Positions 50,438 through 58,627 of a stretch of 64,000 nt of DNA are shown here, piece after piece. Below the pieces are notes generated by a model that was not told the DNA's origin, did not search any database, and saw only the letters and a list, made by a program, of their open reading frames with translations. Where the stretch lies: assembly GCA_029099685.1 (NCBI GenBank), contig JAQXOO010000020.1:1-64000 (forward strand), given 5' to 3'. Position numbers and translations under genes: made by a program. The DNA comes from Clostridia bacterium. GTDB lineage: Bacteria; Bacillota; Clostridia; Oscillospirales; Butyricicoccaceae. Each line of letters starts with the position of its first letter. Position 1 is the first letter of the stretch.

Positions 50438-51148
50438 ATGACGGAATATGAACTGAACGAATTCCAGTCGGATTTTGACCCCCAGGCCATGGCCGACGGG
50501 CTGAAGGAGGACCCCTCTCCCAAAAACAAGCTGCAGCATTTCGCCCGGCTGAACACCGCCGCCTTTTTGGTGTTTTCCCGGGCGCCGGGCAAGGTCTCGG
50601 TGCTGAACACCAAGAAAAAAGAGGCGTTCATCGCCGCCTTTACCTGCCGGGAGGAACTGGAAAAATGGCCCTTTGACCGGGAAACGGTGGCGGAGATGAC
50701 CTTCGCGAACCTGCGGCGGCTGGTGGATGCCGACCCCCGGCTGGACGGGCTGGTCATCAACCCCTTTGGCAAGGCGCTGTTTCTGCGGCGGCCCCACTTT
50801 TCCGACATGGACAACACCCTCCGGGCCGCCCAGCCCCGGAAGGAGCTGAAGCTGAAAGCCACCCTGGACTATCCCATGGGCCTGCCCCTGGCCGTCCGCC
50901 AGCTGATGGCGGACCATCCGGAGGTCTACCGGGTGTGGCTGGTGGCCGCCCATTCCGAGGGCGAGACCGTGGACCACAAGCTGTTCATCGTGGATTTCGA
51001 CGGCAAGCCCGAGAGCATCTTCCCCAAGCTGGCAGAAGCCGTGCGGCTGTATATGCGCCAGGGAGAGAGCTTTGAGATGATGAAAGCCGACATCCGCCTG
51101 CTGCGGGTGGCGGAGCAGGCCGCCCGGCCCATTTACGAAAAGGCATGA
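50438..51148 (+). CDS. SseB family protein
   Basis: The 236-residue cytosolic protein has an N-terminal SseB-like domain (about 30-125: TAAFLVFSRAPGKVSVL; AFIAAFTCREELEKWP). The C-terminal SseB_C-like domain (about 140-236) has DYPMGLPLAVRQLMADHPEV and HKLFIVDFDGKPE. SseB of enteric bacteria affects serine sensitivity; the biochemical role is unknown. AAAGGAG lies 9 bases before the ATG. The next gene overlaps its stop by 4 bases. Confidence 0.78.
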   Translation: MTEYELNEFQSDFDPQAMADGLKEDPSPKNKLQHFARLNTAAFLVFSRAPGKVSVLNTKKKEAFIAAFTCREELEKWPFDRETVAEMTFANLRRLVDADPRLDGLVINPFGKALFLRRPHFSDMDNTLRAAQPRKELKLKATLDYPMGLPLAVRQLMADHPEVYRVWLVAAHSEGETVDHKLFIVDFDGKPESIFPKLAEAVRLYMRQGESFEMMKADIRLLRVAEQAARPIYEKA

Positions 51149-51675
51149 GAGCGGTCCTGCTGGAGCATTTTTCCAGATATCCCGCCATGGAGCCCCGGGA
51201 CGGGGTAAAGCTGGTGTATCAAAGCGCCTTCGGTCCCGGGCACCTCATCCGGGACCGGGACGTCGCCCTGGCCTTCCTCCGGCGGGAGCTGGAGGGCGTT
51301 TTGCCCGGGGAAGGGCCGCTGTATGAGCCTATCGGCGGCGGCTATGCCCGCTTGCACCTGGCCGCGGCAAAGGCCCGGAGCATGGGCGCGGAGGACATTT
51401 TCTTCCGCTTTCTGGCGGCGGCCCAGGCCCCCGCGCCGGGGATGGACTGCTTTCAAGAGGGCCTTTCCCTGCTGGAGACCCTTGCCGCCCGGGGCGAGGC
51501 CCCCTTTTCCGCCGCCGCCCTGGGGGCCTATCTGGCGGAATACCGGGAGGCCGGCTGCCCCATGGTCTCCCACAGCGACGCCTACCGCCGGCGCTACCGC
51601 CCGGCCTACCGGGTGTGTCTTGCCCCGGAGGCGGATGAGGAGAAGCGTCTTTTCCGGGAGCTGCTGCATCGTTGA
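51145..51675 (+). CDS. Conserved hypothetical protein coupled to the SseB-like gene
   Basis: The 176-residue cytosolic protein has no motif I can identify. It starts in the SseB stop (ATGA). Conserved-looking features are DGVKLVYQSAFGPGHLIRD, YEPIGGGYARLHLAAAKA and the C-terminal SHSDAYRRRYRPAYRV. Helical composition dominates and there are no membrane segments. Coupling suggests it acts with the SseB-like protein. It is the last intact gene of the operon, and a PhzF-like remnant follows within the same mRNA. Confidence 0.6.
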   Translation: MRAVLLEHFSRYPAMEPRDGVKLVYQSAFGPGHLIRDRDVALAFLRRELEGVLPGEGPLYEPIGGGYARLHLAAAKARSMGAEDIFFRFLAAAQAPAPGMDCFQEGLSLLETLAARGEAPFSAAALGAYLAEYREAGCPMVSHSDAYRRRYRPAYRVCLAPEADEEKRLFRELLHR

Positions 51676-51735
51676 CGCGCTTACCGGTCAGCCCTTCCGG
51701 GGCAACCCCGCTGCCCTGTGCGCTGTCACAGCGGA
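51664..51735 (+). pseudogene. Remnant of a PhzF-family protein N-terminus
   Basis: The plus frame at 51664-51735 encodes CIVDALTGQPFRGNPAALCA, which is close to the PhzF-family opening (VDAFT...PFxGNPA). After about 24 codons the similarity ends and no PhzF catalytic Glu region follows. The piece overlaps the end of the preceding gene. It looks like the stub left by a deletion of a PhzF gene in the operon. It may instead be chance. Confidence 0.4.
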
Positions 51736-51810
51736 TGGCGGAAGCCCGGCAAGGGGGGCGGCTGCGGACTGCCTTTTGCGGGAAAACGCCCTTTTTGCCC
51801 CCTGTCAGCA

Positions 51811-51844
51811 AAAAATACGGCCGCCGGAGCACTCCGGCGGCCGT
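51811..51844 (-). terminator. Terminator after the pyridoxamine kinase operon
   Basis: The 13-bp arms ACGGCCGCCGGAG (51817-51829) and CTCCGGCGGCCGT (51832-51844) are followed on the minus strand by ATTTTTTGC. It closes the operon that runs from dnaX. Confidence 0.8.
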
Positions 51845-51928
51845 GACGTATGGATACACTGTTTTTTCCTGCCACCCGGGAGCACGGCTCCCTTTGGGCG
51901 GCTTTTTTAGTTTGCCCTGGGGGCAGCG

Positions 51929-52771
51929 TTACCCCAGCAGCTTGCCCAGCAGCGGCTCAAACTCTACCCCCTGGGACGGGGGCAGGCCTTTTGCCGCCGT
52001 CCGCTCCACGCAGTCGTGAATAAAGCCTGCGGCGGTGGCAGCCGCGTCCGCCAGGGACGCTCCCCGGAGCAGTCCGCCGCACAGCACGCTGGCGAACAGG
52101 TCCCCCGTGCCGGGAAAGCTGGCCTGCACCGTTTGATTCTGGACGCAGGTGACCGTGCCGTCGGAAGCGTCCAGGCACAGCGCCCCGGTGTGCCCCGGAT
52201 GCCGGCTGTAGCCGGTGAGCACCACCGAACGGCGGCCCTCCAGGCTGAGGCGGCGCACGGCCTCCCCGGCGTCCACGCGGCCCGAGCGCACCGCGTCCCC
52301 CGGCAGCCCCAGCAAAAAGGCCGCCTCGGTCATGTTCGGGGTGATGATGTGGGCCCGCCGGGCCAGGCGGCACATACCGGCGATCAGCTCCGGACCGCAG
52401 GTGTCATAGGCCGCGCCGTCATCCCCCAGCACCGGGTCCACAAGGATGCGGGTGTTCTCCCCGCCGAACGCCTCAAAAAACCGCTCCACCAGGGAAATTT
52501 GCTTTTCGCTGCCCAAAAATCCGGTGTAAACGGCGTCAAAGTGCAGGTCCAGCGCCTTCCAGTGGGCGGCGATGGGCGCCATCTGGTCCGTCAGGTCCAG
52601 AAAGGTGTAGCCGGAAACGCCGCCGGTCTGGCTGGACAGCACGGCGGTGGGCAGGGGACAGCACTGGGCCCCCATCACGGACAGCACCGGCAGGGCCGCC
52701 GTCAGGGAGCAGCGGCCGATGCCCGACAGGTCGTGGATGGCGGCCACGCGGGGAATGGGATGCATCGTCAT
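51929..52771 (-). CDS. Pyridoxamine/pyridoxal kinase (PfkB/ribokinase superfamily)
   Basis: The 280-residue kinase phosphorylates B6 vitamers to make PLP. Motifs are IHDLSGIGRCSLTAALPVL near the start, SSQTGGVSGY, the Asp-bearing VDPVLGDDGAAYDTC, and the anion hole FPGTGDLFASVLCGGLL with the catalytic Asp. The pattern is PdxY-like rather than PdxK/ThiD. The ATG at 52771 has GAAGGAAG upstream. It is 30 bases after recR and probably shares its transcript. Confidence 0.88.
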   Translation of the reverse strand: MTMHPIPRVAAIHDLSGIGRCSLTAALPVLSVMGAQCCPLPTAVLSSQTGGVSGYTFLDLTDQMAPIAAHWKALDLHFDAVYTGFLGSEKQISLVERFFEAFGGENTRILVDPVLGDDGAAYDTCGPELIAGMCRLARRAHIITPNMTEAAFLLGLPGDAVRSGRVDAGEAVRRLSLEGRRSVVLTGYSRHPGHTGALCLDASDGTVTCVQNQTVQASFPGTGDLFASVLCGGLLRGASLADAAATAAGFIHDCVERTAAKGLPPSQGVEFEPLLGKLLG

Positions 52772-52800
52772 AGTGTTTCTTCCTTCTGCCGGCGTCCGGG

Positions 52801-53400
52801 TCAGATCTCCCGCCGGCCTTCCAGCGCCCGGGTGAGGGTGACTTCATCAGAGAACTCCAAATGGCCGCCCACGGGCACGCCGTAGGCCAGGCGGGTCACC
52901 TTCACCTGAAAGGGCTTCAGCAGCCGGGTGAGGTACAGGGCAGTGGTCTCGCCCTCAGTGTCCGGGTTGGTGGCCATGATGACCTCCTGCACGTCCCCCT
53001 CAGCCACCCGCTGCAGCAGCTCCTTGATCTTAAGCTGTTCGGGTCCTACATCGTTCAGGGGCGAGATCACCCCGTGGAGCACATGGTACAGGCCGTGATA
53101 CTCCCGGGTGCGCTCAATGGCGATCAGGTCCTTGGGGTCGGTGACCACGCAGATGGTGCTCCTGTCCCGCCGGGGGTCGGCGCAGATGGGGCACAGCTCC
53201 CCCTCGGTGAGATTCTGGCACACCCGACAGGTGTGGATGGAGCCGCGGGCGTCCAAAATGGCCCGGGCAAACTCCTCAGCGCCGTCCTCGGGCAGGCTGA
53301 GCACATGAAAAGCCAGCCGCTGGGCGGATTTCCGGCCGATACCCGGCAAGCGCTGGAACTGCTCGATGAGCTTTTCCAGCGGCGCGGCGTAGTACTGCAT
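52801..53400 (-). CDS. recR: Recombination protein RecR
   Basis: The 199-residue protein has the N-terminal HhH (LPGIGRKSAQRLAFHVL), a Cys4 zinc finger (CRVCQNLTEGELCPIC), a TOPRIM domain (ICVVTDPKDLIAIERT) and the C-terminal Walker-B-like region. It loads RecA with RecF/O during gap repair. The dnaX-ybaB-recR order on the minus strand is the canonical one in Firmicutes, and the gap to ybaB is one base. Confidence 0.97.
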   Translation of the reverse strand: MQYYAAPLEKLIEQFQRLPGIGRKSAQRLAFHVLSLPEDGAEEFARAILDARGSIHTCRVCQNLTEGELCPICADPRRDRSTICVVTDPKDLIAIERTREYHGLYHVLHGVISPLNDVGPEQLKIKELLQRVAEGDVQEVIMATNPDTEGETTALYLTRLLKPFQVKVTRLAYGVPVGGHLEFSDEVTLTRALEGRREI

Positions 53401-53401
53401 C

Positions 53402-53731
53402 TCAGAACCCCAGGTTCATGCCGCCGGTGAGCTTCTGCATCTCCCGGGCGGTGGTCTCCTCGCACTGGCGGAGGGCGTCGTTAACAGCGGTGATCACCAG
53501 GTCGCACAGCATTTCCACATCCTCGGGGTCCACAGCCTCGGGCTTGATGTCCAGGGCGGTGATCTGCTTGCCCGCCACGGTGGCGGTGACGGCGCCGCCG
53601 CCCGCGGAGGCGGTGAAGGTCATCTGCTCCAGCTCTTCCTGCTTTTTCATCATGTCGTTCTGCAGCTTCTGGGCCTGCTTCATCATGGCCTGCATATTCA
53701 TGCCGCCGGGCATCATTCTTCCGGGTTTCAT
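53402..53731 (-). CDS. YbaB/EbfC nucleoid-associated protein
   Basis: The 109-residue DNA-binding protein has the Met/Gly-rich N-terminus ([25 protein letters not shown]) and the YbaB fold ([22 protein letters not shown]). It forms tweezer-like dimers on DNA. It lies between dnaX and recR. The start context is normal. Confidence 0.95.
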   Translation of the reverse strand: MKPGRMMPGGMNMQAMMKQAQKLQNDMMKKQEELEQMTFTASAGGGAVTATVAGKQITALDIKPEAVDPEDVEMLCDLVITAVNDALRQCEETTAREMQKLTGGMNLGF

Positions 53732-53790
53732 AGCAATTACCTCACTTTTTGTTTGAAATCAGTATGTCAGGGGCGGGACCGGCCCGCCCG

Positions 53791-55461
53791 TTATTTCACT
53801 TCCACGCCCAGGGCCCTGGCCCGGGCCAGAATATCCGCCATGGGGTCGGCGGCGGGGGCAGCCTCCCCCCGGGGCAAAGGCTCGCCCATCTTGCGGACGC
53901 GGGCCCCGGTATAGCCGCAGGCCCGGGCGGCTTCGGACAGCACCTCCTGCACGGCGGCCTTCTTCATAAAGAGCATGGATTCCTCCCGGCAGGCGATGTG
54001 CAGCACGCCGTCCACCGCTTCCATGTCCGCCAGCTTCAGATAGGTGCGCACCGCGCCGCTGACCTTGTTGGCCGCCACCGCCAGAAAGGCATCCCGGACG
54101 GCGGGATCGCCGCCCGCGGCAGGGGCCGCTGTCCGCACCGGAGGGGCGGAGCGCTGGGGCGGGACCTCCCGGGCCGGAGCGGGCCGGGATTCGGCAACGG
54201 GGACGAAGCCGCTTTCCTCCCAGGGCGGCATATCGCCGTCAGAGAAGGGGGGCGGGCCGTCCTCCGGGACAGGAACGGGGGCTGCTTCCGCCGCCGGGGC
54301 GGTTTGCCGGGGGGCGGTGCGGGCCGGCGGGGGAGCGGAAAGGGCAGGGGCCTCCTGGGCGGCGCCCAGGCTCCGGTGCCGCAGGCACATTTTCAAAAGG
54401 CACATCTCGCCGTCCGTGCGCTTGATGGCGGTGCGGGTCAGGCGAGTCAGCAGGTCGCTGACGCATTCCACAAAATATTCCAGGGTGGGGCCGTCCGCCT
54501 GGCCGGCCAGGGCCTGCAGCGCGCCGGGGTCGGCGGCGGAGGCGCTCATCAGGTACTCCTGCCGGCCGGTGGCCTTGAGCACATACAGGTCCCGCAGCAG
54601 GGACAAAAGCTGGTCGAACAGGGATACGATGTCCCGGCCCTCCAGGTAGCAGTCGGTGAACACTTCCAGCGCCCGGGCGCCGTCGCCGGCGGTGATGGCC
54701 CGGTAGACCTGCAGCACCGTGTCGGCGGAGGGCACGCCCAGGGCCTCGGTCACCCGGTCCAGGCTCACCCGGCCGTCGGCGGACACGCTGCGGTCCAGCA
54801 GGGAGATGGCGTCCCGCATGGAGCCGTCGCCCAGACGGGCCAGCAGAGACGCGGCGGCGCTTTCCAGAGTGAAGCCCTCCTCCTGGGCGATCTGATGCAG
54901 CCGGGCGGCGATGATCTCCGGTGGGATGCGGCGGAAATCGTACCGCTGGCACCGGGACAGAATGGTGGCGGGCACCTTATGGATCTCGGTGGTGGCCAAA
55001 ATAAACAAAACGTGCTCCGGCGGCTCCTCCAGCGTCTTGAGCAGCGCATTGAAGGCGCCGGCGGACAGCATGTGCACCTCGTCGATGATATAGACGCGCT
55101 TTTTCAGCGCGGTGGGGGAAAAGGCGGCCTCCTCCCGGATGTCCCGGATGTTGTCCACGCCGTTGTTGGAGGCGGCGTCGATCTCGCTGACGTCCAGGGC
55201 CGCGTCCTCCAGAATGGCCCGGCAGGCGGCGCAGGTGTTGCAGGGGCTGCCGTTGACGGGGTGCTCGCAGCACACCGCCCGGGCCAGGATCTTGGCGCAG
55301 GTGGTCTTTCCGGTGCCGCGGGTGCCGGTGAACAGATAGGCATGGCTGGTGCGCCCGGAGGCCACCTGGCTGCGCAGCGCGGCGGTGACATGGTCCTGGC
55401 CGAAAACATCGTCAAAGGTCAGGGGCCGCCATTTGCGGTAAAGGGCAAGATGCTGTTCCAT
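53791..55461 (-). CDS. dnaX: DNA polymerase III subunit gamma/tau
   Basis: The 556-residue clamp-loader subunit begins LYRKWRPLTFDDVFGQDHV. Walker A is TGTRGTGKTT (about 45-54). The zinc Cys cluster (CCEHPVNGSPCNTCAAC) follows, with Walker B VYIIDEVHML and sensor motifs. Domain III and a Pro/Ala-rich linker (about 340-420) lead to the tau-type C-terminal domain. No programmed frameshift slippery heptamer was recognised. The ATG at 55461 has AAAGGAGG upstream; the longer frame includes the SRP RNA and is rejected. ybaB follows. Confidence 0.95.
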   Translation of the reverse strand: MEQHLALYRKWRPLTFDDVFGQDHVTAALRSQVASGRTSHAYLFTGTRGTGKTTCAKILARAVCCEHPVNGSPCNTCAACRAILEDAALDVSEIDAASNNGVDNIRDIREEAAFSPTALKKRVYIIDEVHMLSAGAFNALLKTLEEPPEHVLFILATTEIHKVPATILSRCQRYDFRRIPPEIIAARLHQIAQEEGFTLESAAASLLARLGDGSMRDAISLLDRSVSADGRVSLDRVTEALGVPSADTVLQVYRAITAGDGARALEVFTDCYLEGRDIVSLFDQLLSLLRDLYVLKATGRQEYLMSASAADPGALQALAGQADGPTLEYFVECVSDLLTRLTRTAIKRTDGEMCLLKMCLRHRSLGAAQEAPALSAPPPARTAPRQTAPAAEAAPVPVPEDGPPPFSDGDMPPWEESGFVPVAESRPAPAREVPPQRSAPPVRTAAPAAGGDPAVRDAFLAVAANKVSGAVRTYLKLADMEAVDGVLHIACREESMLFMKKAAVQEVLSEAARACGYTGARVRKMGEPLPRGEAAPAADPMADILARARALGVEVK

Positions 55462-55588
55462 GGAAGACCTCCTTTTGAAAGATCGCCGCCGGCGCGGCCG
55501 GAAACGGGGGACTGGCGGCGGGCCGCGCCGTTTTCTCCGGGGCAGGAGCGTCCCCTCCCGTTCCGGAGAGATCCCGGCTGGGAAAAAA

Positions 55589-55805
55589 GCGGCTGCCCGC
55601 CCCGGGCCAGGCGCCTCTCCGTCCATCAGTCCCATGGCAGCCCTGACCGGTTGACCGCGGCACGCACGACATACCGCTTAATGCTGCTCGGTTCCCCGCC
55701 TGACATGGTTCACGGCCACGCGCTGCGCGGGACCGGCCAGGACTGCCACGGGACTGATGATACGGAAAAAGGACTCTGACTACGTTTAAGGCGCAGCAGC
55801 CGCTC
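55589..55805 (-). ncRNA. ffs: Signal recognition particle RNA (large bacterial type)
   Basis: The minus strand reads GTCAGGCGGGGAACCGAGCAGC (55683-55704 on the plus strand), the domain IV core with a GGAA tetraloop and asymmetric loop that bind Ffh. Around it CAGTCCCGTGGCAG and CTGCCATGGGACTG pair in a long helix. Outer GCGGCTGC (5') and GCAGCCGC (3') close the Alu-side, and TTTTTT follows. It is about 217 bases, somewhat shorter than the approximately 270-base Bacillus type. The promoter at 55826-55854 drives it, ahead of dnaX. Confidence 0.87.
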
Positions 55806-55825
55806 ACTTTTTTCGTTACCTAATT

Positions 55826-55854
55826 ATTATATACGAAAGTTTGTGAAAATTCAA
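55826..55854 (-). promoter_or_regulatory. Promoter of the SRP RNA
   Basis: On the minus strand TTGAAT (55849-55854) and TATAAT (55826-55831) lie 17 bases apart, about 20 bases ahead of the RNA. Confidence 0.85.
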
Positions 55855-57503
55855 TCCATAAGATCGATATTTTTCACATCGGCGATGAGCATATGTCCCG
55901 GCGCGTGGGTGATGGCGAAGGGGGGACAGGCGTTCATCAGCACCGACTGGGGCGTGACGCCGCAGGGCCAGAATACCGGCACCTCACCCTGGCGGATGGT
56001 GACCATGTCGCCGAAATCGGGATGCTGCAGGTCATGGATGCCGATGCGGGCCGGGTCGCCGATCTCCACCGGCGCGCCGTGGACCCGGGGCATCCGGGCG
56101 GTGATCTGCCGGGCCAGCTCCGCCTGCTCCGGGGTCATGGGACGCATACTCACCACCATTTTCCCGGAAAAGGCGCCGTAGGGGACGCAGTCGATGTTGG
56201 TGCGGTACATGGGCACGTTGCGGCCCTCCTCGATGTGGCGCACCGGGACGCCCGCCCGCAGCAGCGCGTCCTCAAAGGAGAAGCTGCACCCGATGAGGAA
56301 GGCCACCAGGTCATCGTTCCACAGCGCCTCCACATCCAGGGGCTGGGCCACCAGATGCCCGTCCCGCCAGACCCGGTAACGGGGGAAATCCCGGGCCAGG
56401 TCCACGTCCCGCGCGATGGTCTTCAGCTGCCGGCTGCCGGGCGCGCTCTCCTCCAGCACCGGGCAGGAGAAGGGGTTGCGGCGGGCAAACTCCCGGAAAT
56501 CGGCGGCCTGGGCCGAGGGCAGCACGATGAGGTTGCACTGGGCATAGCCGCTGCACATACCGGAGGTGGGCCGGACAATGGCGTTGCTCCGGAACAGGCG
56601 GCGGGCCTGCGCCGGCTCCATATTGGCGTAATCGGGGGTGCGCAGGGCCTGGCGCAGCTCCCGCAGCACCCGCAGGTTTTCCTCCTGGGAAAGATGGTCC
56701 ACGGTGAGCACGGCCTCTCCGGTGACGCCGTCCACGCAGCCGTTGGACACCACGGCCCGTAGCAGCTTGTTTTCCTGCTCGTCGGTGGGCATCAGGTCGT
56801 GTCCGGTGACGGCGGACAGCACCGCCCGGATGCCCCAGCCCCACCAGTTGGACACGCCGGCGGTGAGGGTGAAATCCGCGCCGGCGTCGGCGCAGATCAG
56901 GTCGCCGTGGCTGACACGCTCCTCGATCATGGAGCGGAAGCCGCCCATGCCCAGCTCGTTTCCGCCGTCTCCGATGCCGATGGTGACGGTATTCTTGTCA
57001 TAGAGCAGCAGGTCGGTGTCCGCCAGCAGCTCGTCGATGTAGTCCCCGCGGAAGTTGTGGAAATGGCCGTCCAGGCCGCGGCCGGGGCGCTCGATGGCGA
57101 TGACATGGGTGGGCTTGCGGTGCTTCAGCAGCCCGTAGCAAAAGGCCTGGGCGCCGTTTTTGGGCACGCACAGTACCTCGGCAGAGGGGGCGTACAGGCT
57201 GCAGGCGGCCAGCATGGCGGCGCAGGAGGCCTCGTCGGTGATGACGGTGACCCGCTTGCCGATCTGCTCCAGCACGGCGGCCAGGTTGGCGGTGCCCACG
57301 GGGCCGTCGGTCTCGCCCTTGCCCCCGGCGAACTGCACCGGGAAGCCGGAAATAATAAACACCTCGCCGGCCTCCAGCAGAGAAAAGCCCAGCGCCCGGA
57401 GATCCGCCCGGGGCAGGTCCGTGGTCAGGCCGCGGTGGCCGGGATCGGTCTCCATCACCTGCCAGATGCGCGAAAATACATCGTTTTGAACGTTCATATC
57501 CAT
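55851..57503 (-). CDS. D-glutamate cyclase-type fusion (DUF4392 then DUF1445)
   Basis: The 550-residue cytosolic protein joins two domains. The first (about 1-290) matches the DUF4392/GLUCM type: ISGFPVQFAGGKGETDGPVGT, VTIGIGDGGNELGMGG and the NWWGWGIRAVLS segment. The second (about 300-550) is the DUF1445/YcsI hydro-lyase-like domain: RPTSGMCSGYAQCNLIVLP and ARRNPFSCPVLEE. Mammalian DGLUCY, which converts D-glutamate to 5-oxo-D-proline, carries the same two domains in the opposite order. The start at 57503 is one of two nearby ATGs (57497 is possible). Confidence 0.85.
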   Translation of the reverse strand: MDMNVQNDVFSRIWQVMETDPGHRGLTTDLPRADLRALGFSLLEAGEVFIISGFPVQFAGGKGETDGPVGTANLAAVLEQIGKRVTVITDEASCAAMLAACSLYAPSAEVLCVPKNGAQAFCYGLLKHRKPTHVIAIERPGRGLDGHFHNFRGDYIDELLADTDLLLYDKNTVTIGIGDGGNELGMGGFRSMIEERVSHGDLICADAGADFTLTAGVSNWWGWGIRAVLSAVTGHDLMPTDEQENKLLRAVVSNGCVDGVTGEAVLTVDHLSQEENLRVLRELRQALRTPDYANMEPAQARRLFRSNAIVRPTSGMCSGYAQCNLIVLPSAQAADFREFARRNPFSCPVLEESAPGSRQLKTIARDVDLARDFPRYRVWRDGHLVAQPLDVEALWNDDLVAFLIGCSFSFEDALLRAGVPVRHIEEGRNVPMYRTNIDCVPYGAFSGKMVVSMRPMTPEQAELARQITARMPRVHGAPVEIGDPARIGIHDLQHPDFGDMVTIRQGEVPVFWPCGVTPQSVLMNACPPFAITHAPGHMLIADVKNIDLMD

Positions 57504-57634
57504 CCCATCTCTTTCCCTGTGTTCTCTGCCATAGTATAACAGAAGCACCGGCAAAAAGAAAGAGGGAAAGTCGCAGTCCGCGCGGCCCGGAAAGGGTGAC
57601 AGAAAGCCTCCCGCCGGTTTTGCAGAAATTCCAC

Positions 57635-57662
57635 TTGATTTCGCGGCGGATTCTGCTATAAT
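57635..57662 (+). promoter_or_regulatory. Promoter for tRNA-Gly
   Basis: TTGATT (57635-57640) and TATAAT (57657-57662) with a 16-base spacer, 12 bases before the tRNA. Confidence 0.75.
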
Positions 57663-57674
57663 AAAAAAAGACCC

Positions 57675-57748
57675 GCGGGGTTAATACATCGGTAGTATGC
57701 GAGCTTCCCAAGCTCGACAGGCGGGTTCGACTCCCGTACCCCGCTCCA
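57675..57748 (+). tRNA. tRNA-Gly (anticodon CCC)
   Basis: A 74-base tRNA with acceptor arms GCGGGGT and ACCCCGC, anticodon arm CGAGC-TTCCCAA-GCTCG (anticodon CCC), T-loop GGTTCGACTCC, discriminator T and an encoded CCA. It reads GGG. A terminator follows immediately. Confidence 0.96.
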
Positions 57749-57775
57749 AACCGCCTTTGGGCGGTTTTCTTTTTA
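57748..57775 (+). terminator. Terminator after tRNA-Gly
   Basis: AACCGCC and GGCGGTT with a TTTG loop and a TTCTTTTT tail. Confidence 0.9.
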
Positions 57776-57816
57776 TGCCGGAAACGGAGCCTGGATACAG
57801 AAAGAAGCGGTAAGAT

Positions 57817-58536
57817 ATGATCGGACTGGGGACTCTCATCAACGTGGCAGCCATTGTAGTGGGCGGCGGTATCGGCCTTGCGGGCGGAAAACGGCTCAGC
57901 AGCCGCGCCCAGCAGACCCTGATCCGGGGCATGGCGGTGTGCGTGCTGTTCGTGGCCATCGGCGGGGTGATGGAGGAAATGCTGGTGGTGGAAAACGGAG
58001 CCCTGCGCACCCGGGGAACGCTGATGCTGGTGGTCAGCATCGCTCTGGGCGGGCTGATGGGTGAGCTGTTGGACCTGGACCGGCGGCTGGAGGGCTTTGG
58101 CCGCTGGCTGCGGGAAAAAAGCGGCAACGGCCGGGACAGCCGGTTCCTGGACGGCTTCATCACCGCCACCATGACGGTGTCCATCGGCGCCATGGCCATC
58201 GTGGGCGCGGTGGAGGACGGCATCCACGGGGACTACACCATTCTGGCGGCCAAGTCCCTGATGGACTTTGTCATCATTCTGGTGATGGCTTCCTCTCTGG
58301 GCAAGGGCTGCCTGTTTTCCGCTATTCCGGTGGGATTGCTCCAGGGCTCGGTGACGCTGCTGGCCCGGCTGGTGCAGCCGCTGCTCACCCCGGCGGCGCT
58401 GAGCGCGCTGGCGCTGGTGGGCTCGGCCCTGATCTTCTGCGTGGGGCTCAACCTGCTGTGGGAAAAGACCATCCGTGTGGCCAACCTGCTGCCCGCCCTG
58501 GTGGTGGCGGTGGCTTATGCCCTGCTGGGCCTGTGA
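57817..58536 (+). CDS. DUF554 family membrane protein
   Basis: The 239-residue protein has about seven hydrophobic helices and starts with IGLGTLINVAAIVVGGGIGLAGGK. The DUF554 signature FLDGFITATMTVSIGAMAIVGAVEDG is present, and FCVGLNLLWEKTIRVANLLPALVV closes it. It is a conserved inner-membrane protein of unknown transport role. The start has only a weak AAGCGGTAAG site. It follows tRNA-Gly and faces the YitT gene across a shared terminator. Confidence 0.88.
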   Translation: MIGLGTLINVAAIVVGGGIGLAGGKRLSSRAQQTLIRGMAVCVLFVAIGGVMEEMLVVENGALRTRGTLMLVVSIALGGLMGELLDLDRRLEGFGRWLREKSGNGRDSRFLDGFITATMTVSIGAMAIVGAVEDGIHGDYTILAAKSLMDFVIILVMASSLGKGCLFSAIPVGLLQGSVTLLARLVQPLLTPAALSALALVGSALIFCVGLNLLWEKTIRVANLLPALVVAVAYALLGL

Positions 58537-58560
58537 CCTCCCGCAAACCAACAGAACTGC

Positions 58561-58614
58561 AAAAAAACGCTGCCGCCGGAGACCGCAAGGGTCCCGGAGG
58601 CAGCGTTGTTTTTT
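58561..58614. terminator. Convergent terminator between DUF554 and YitT genes
   Basis: AACGCTGCC and GGCAGCGTT form the base of a long stem with imperfect inner pairing. A-rich and T-rich tails lie on the two sides, so it works in both directions. Confidence 0.85.
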
Positions 58615-58627
58615 ATGCTGCAGGGGA

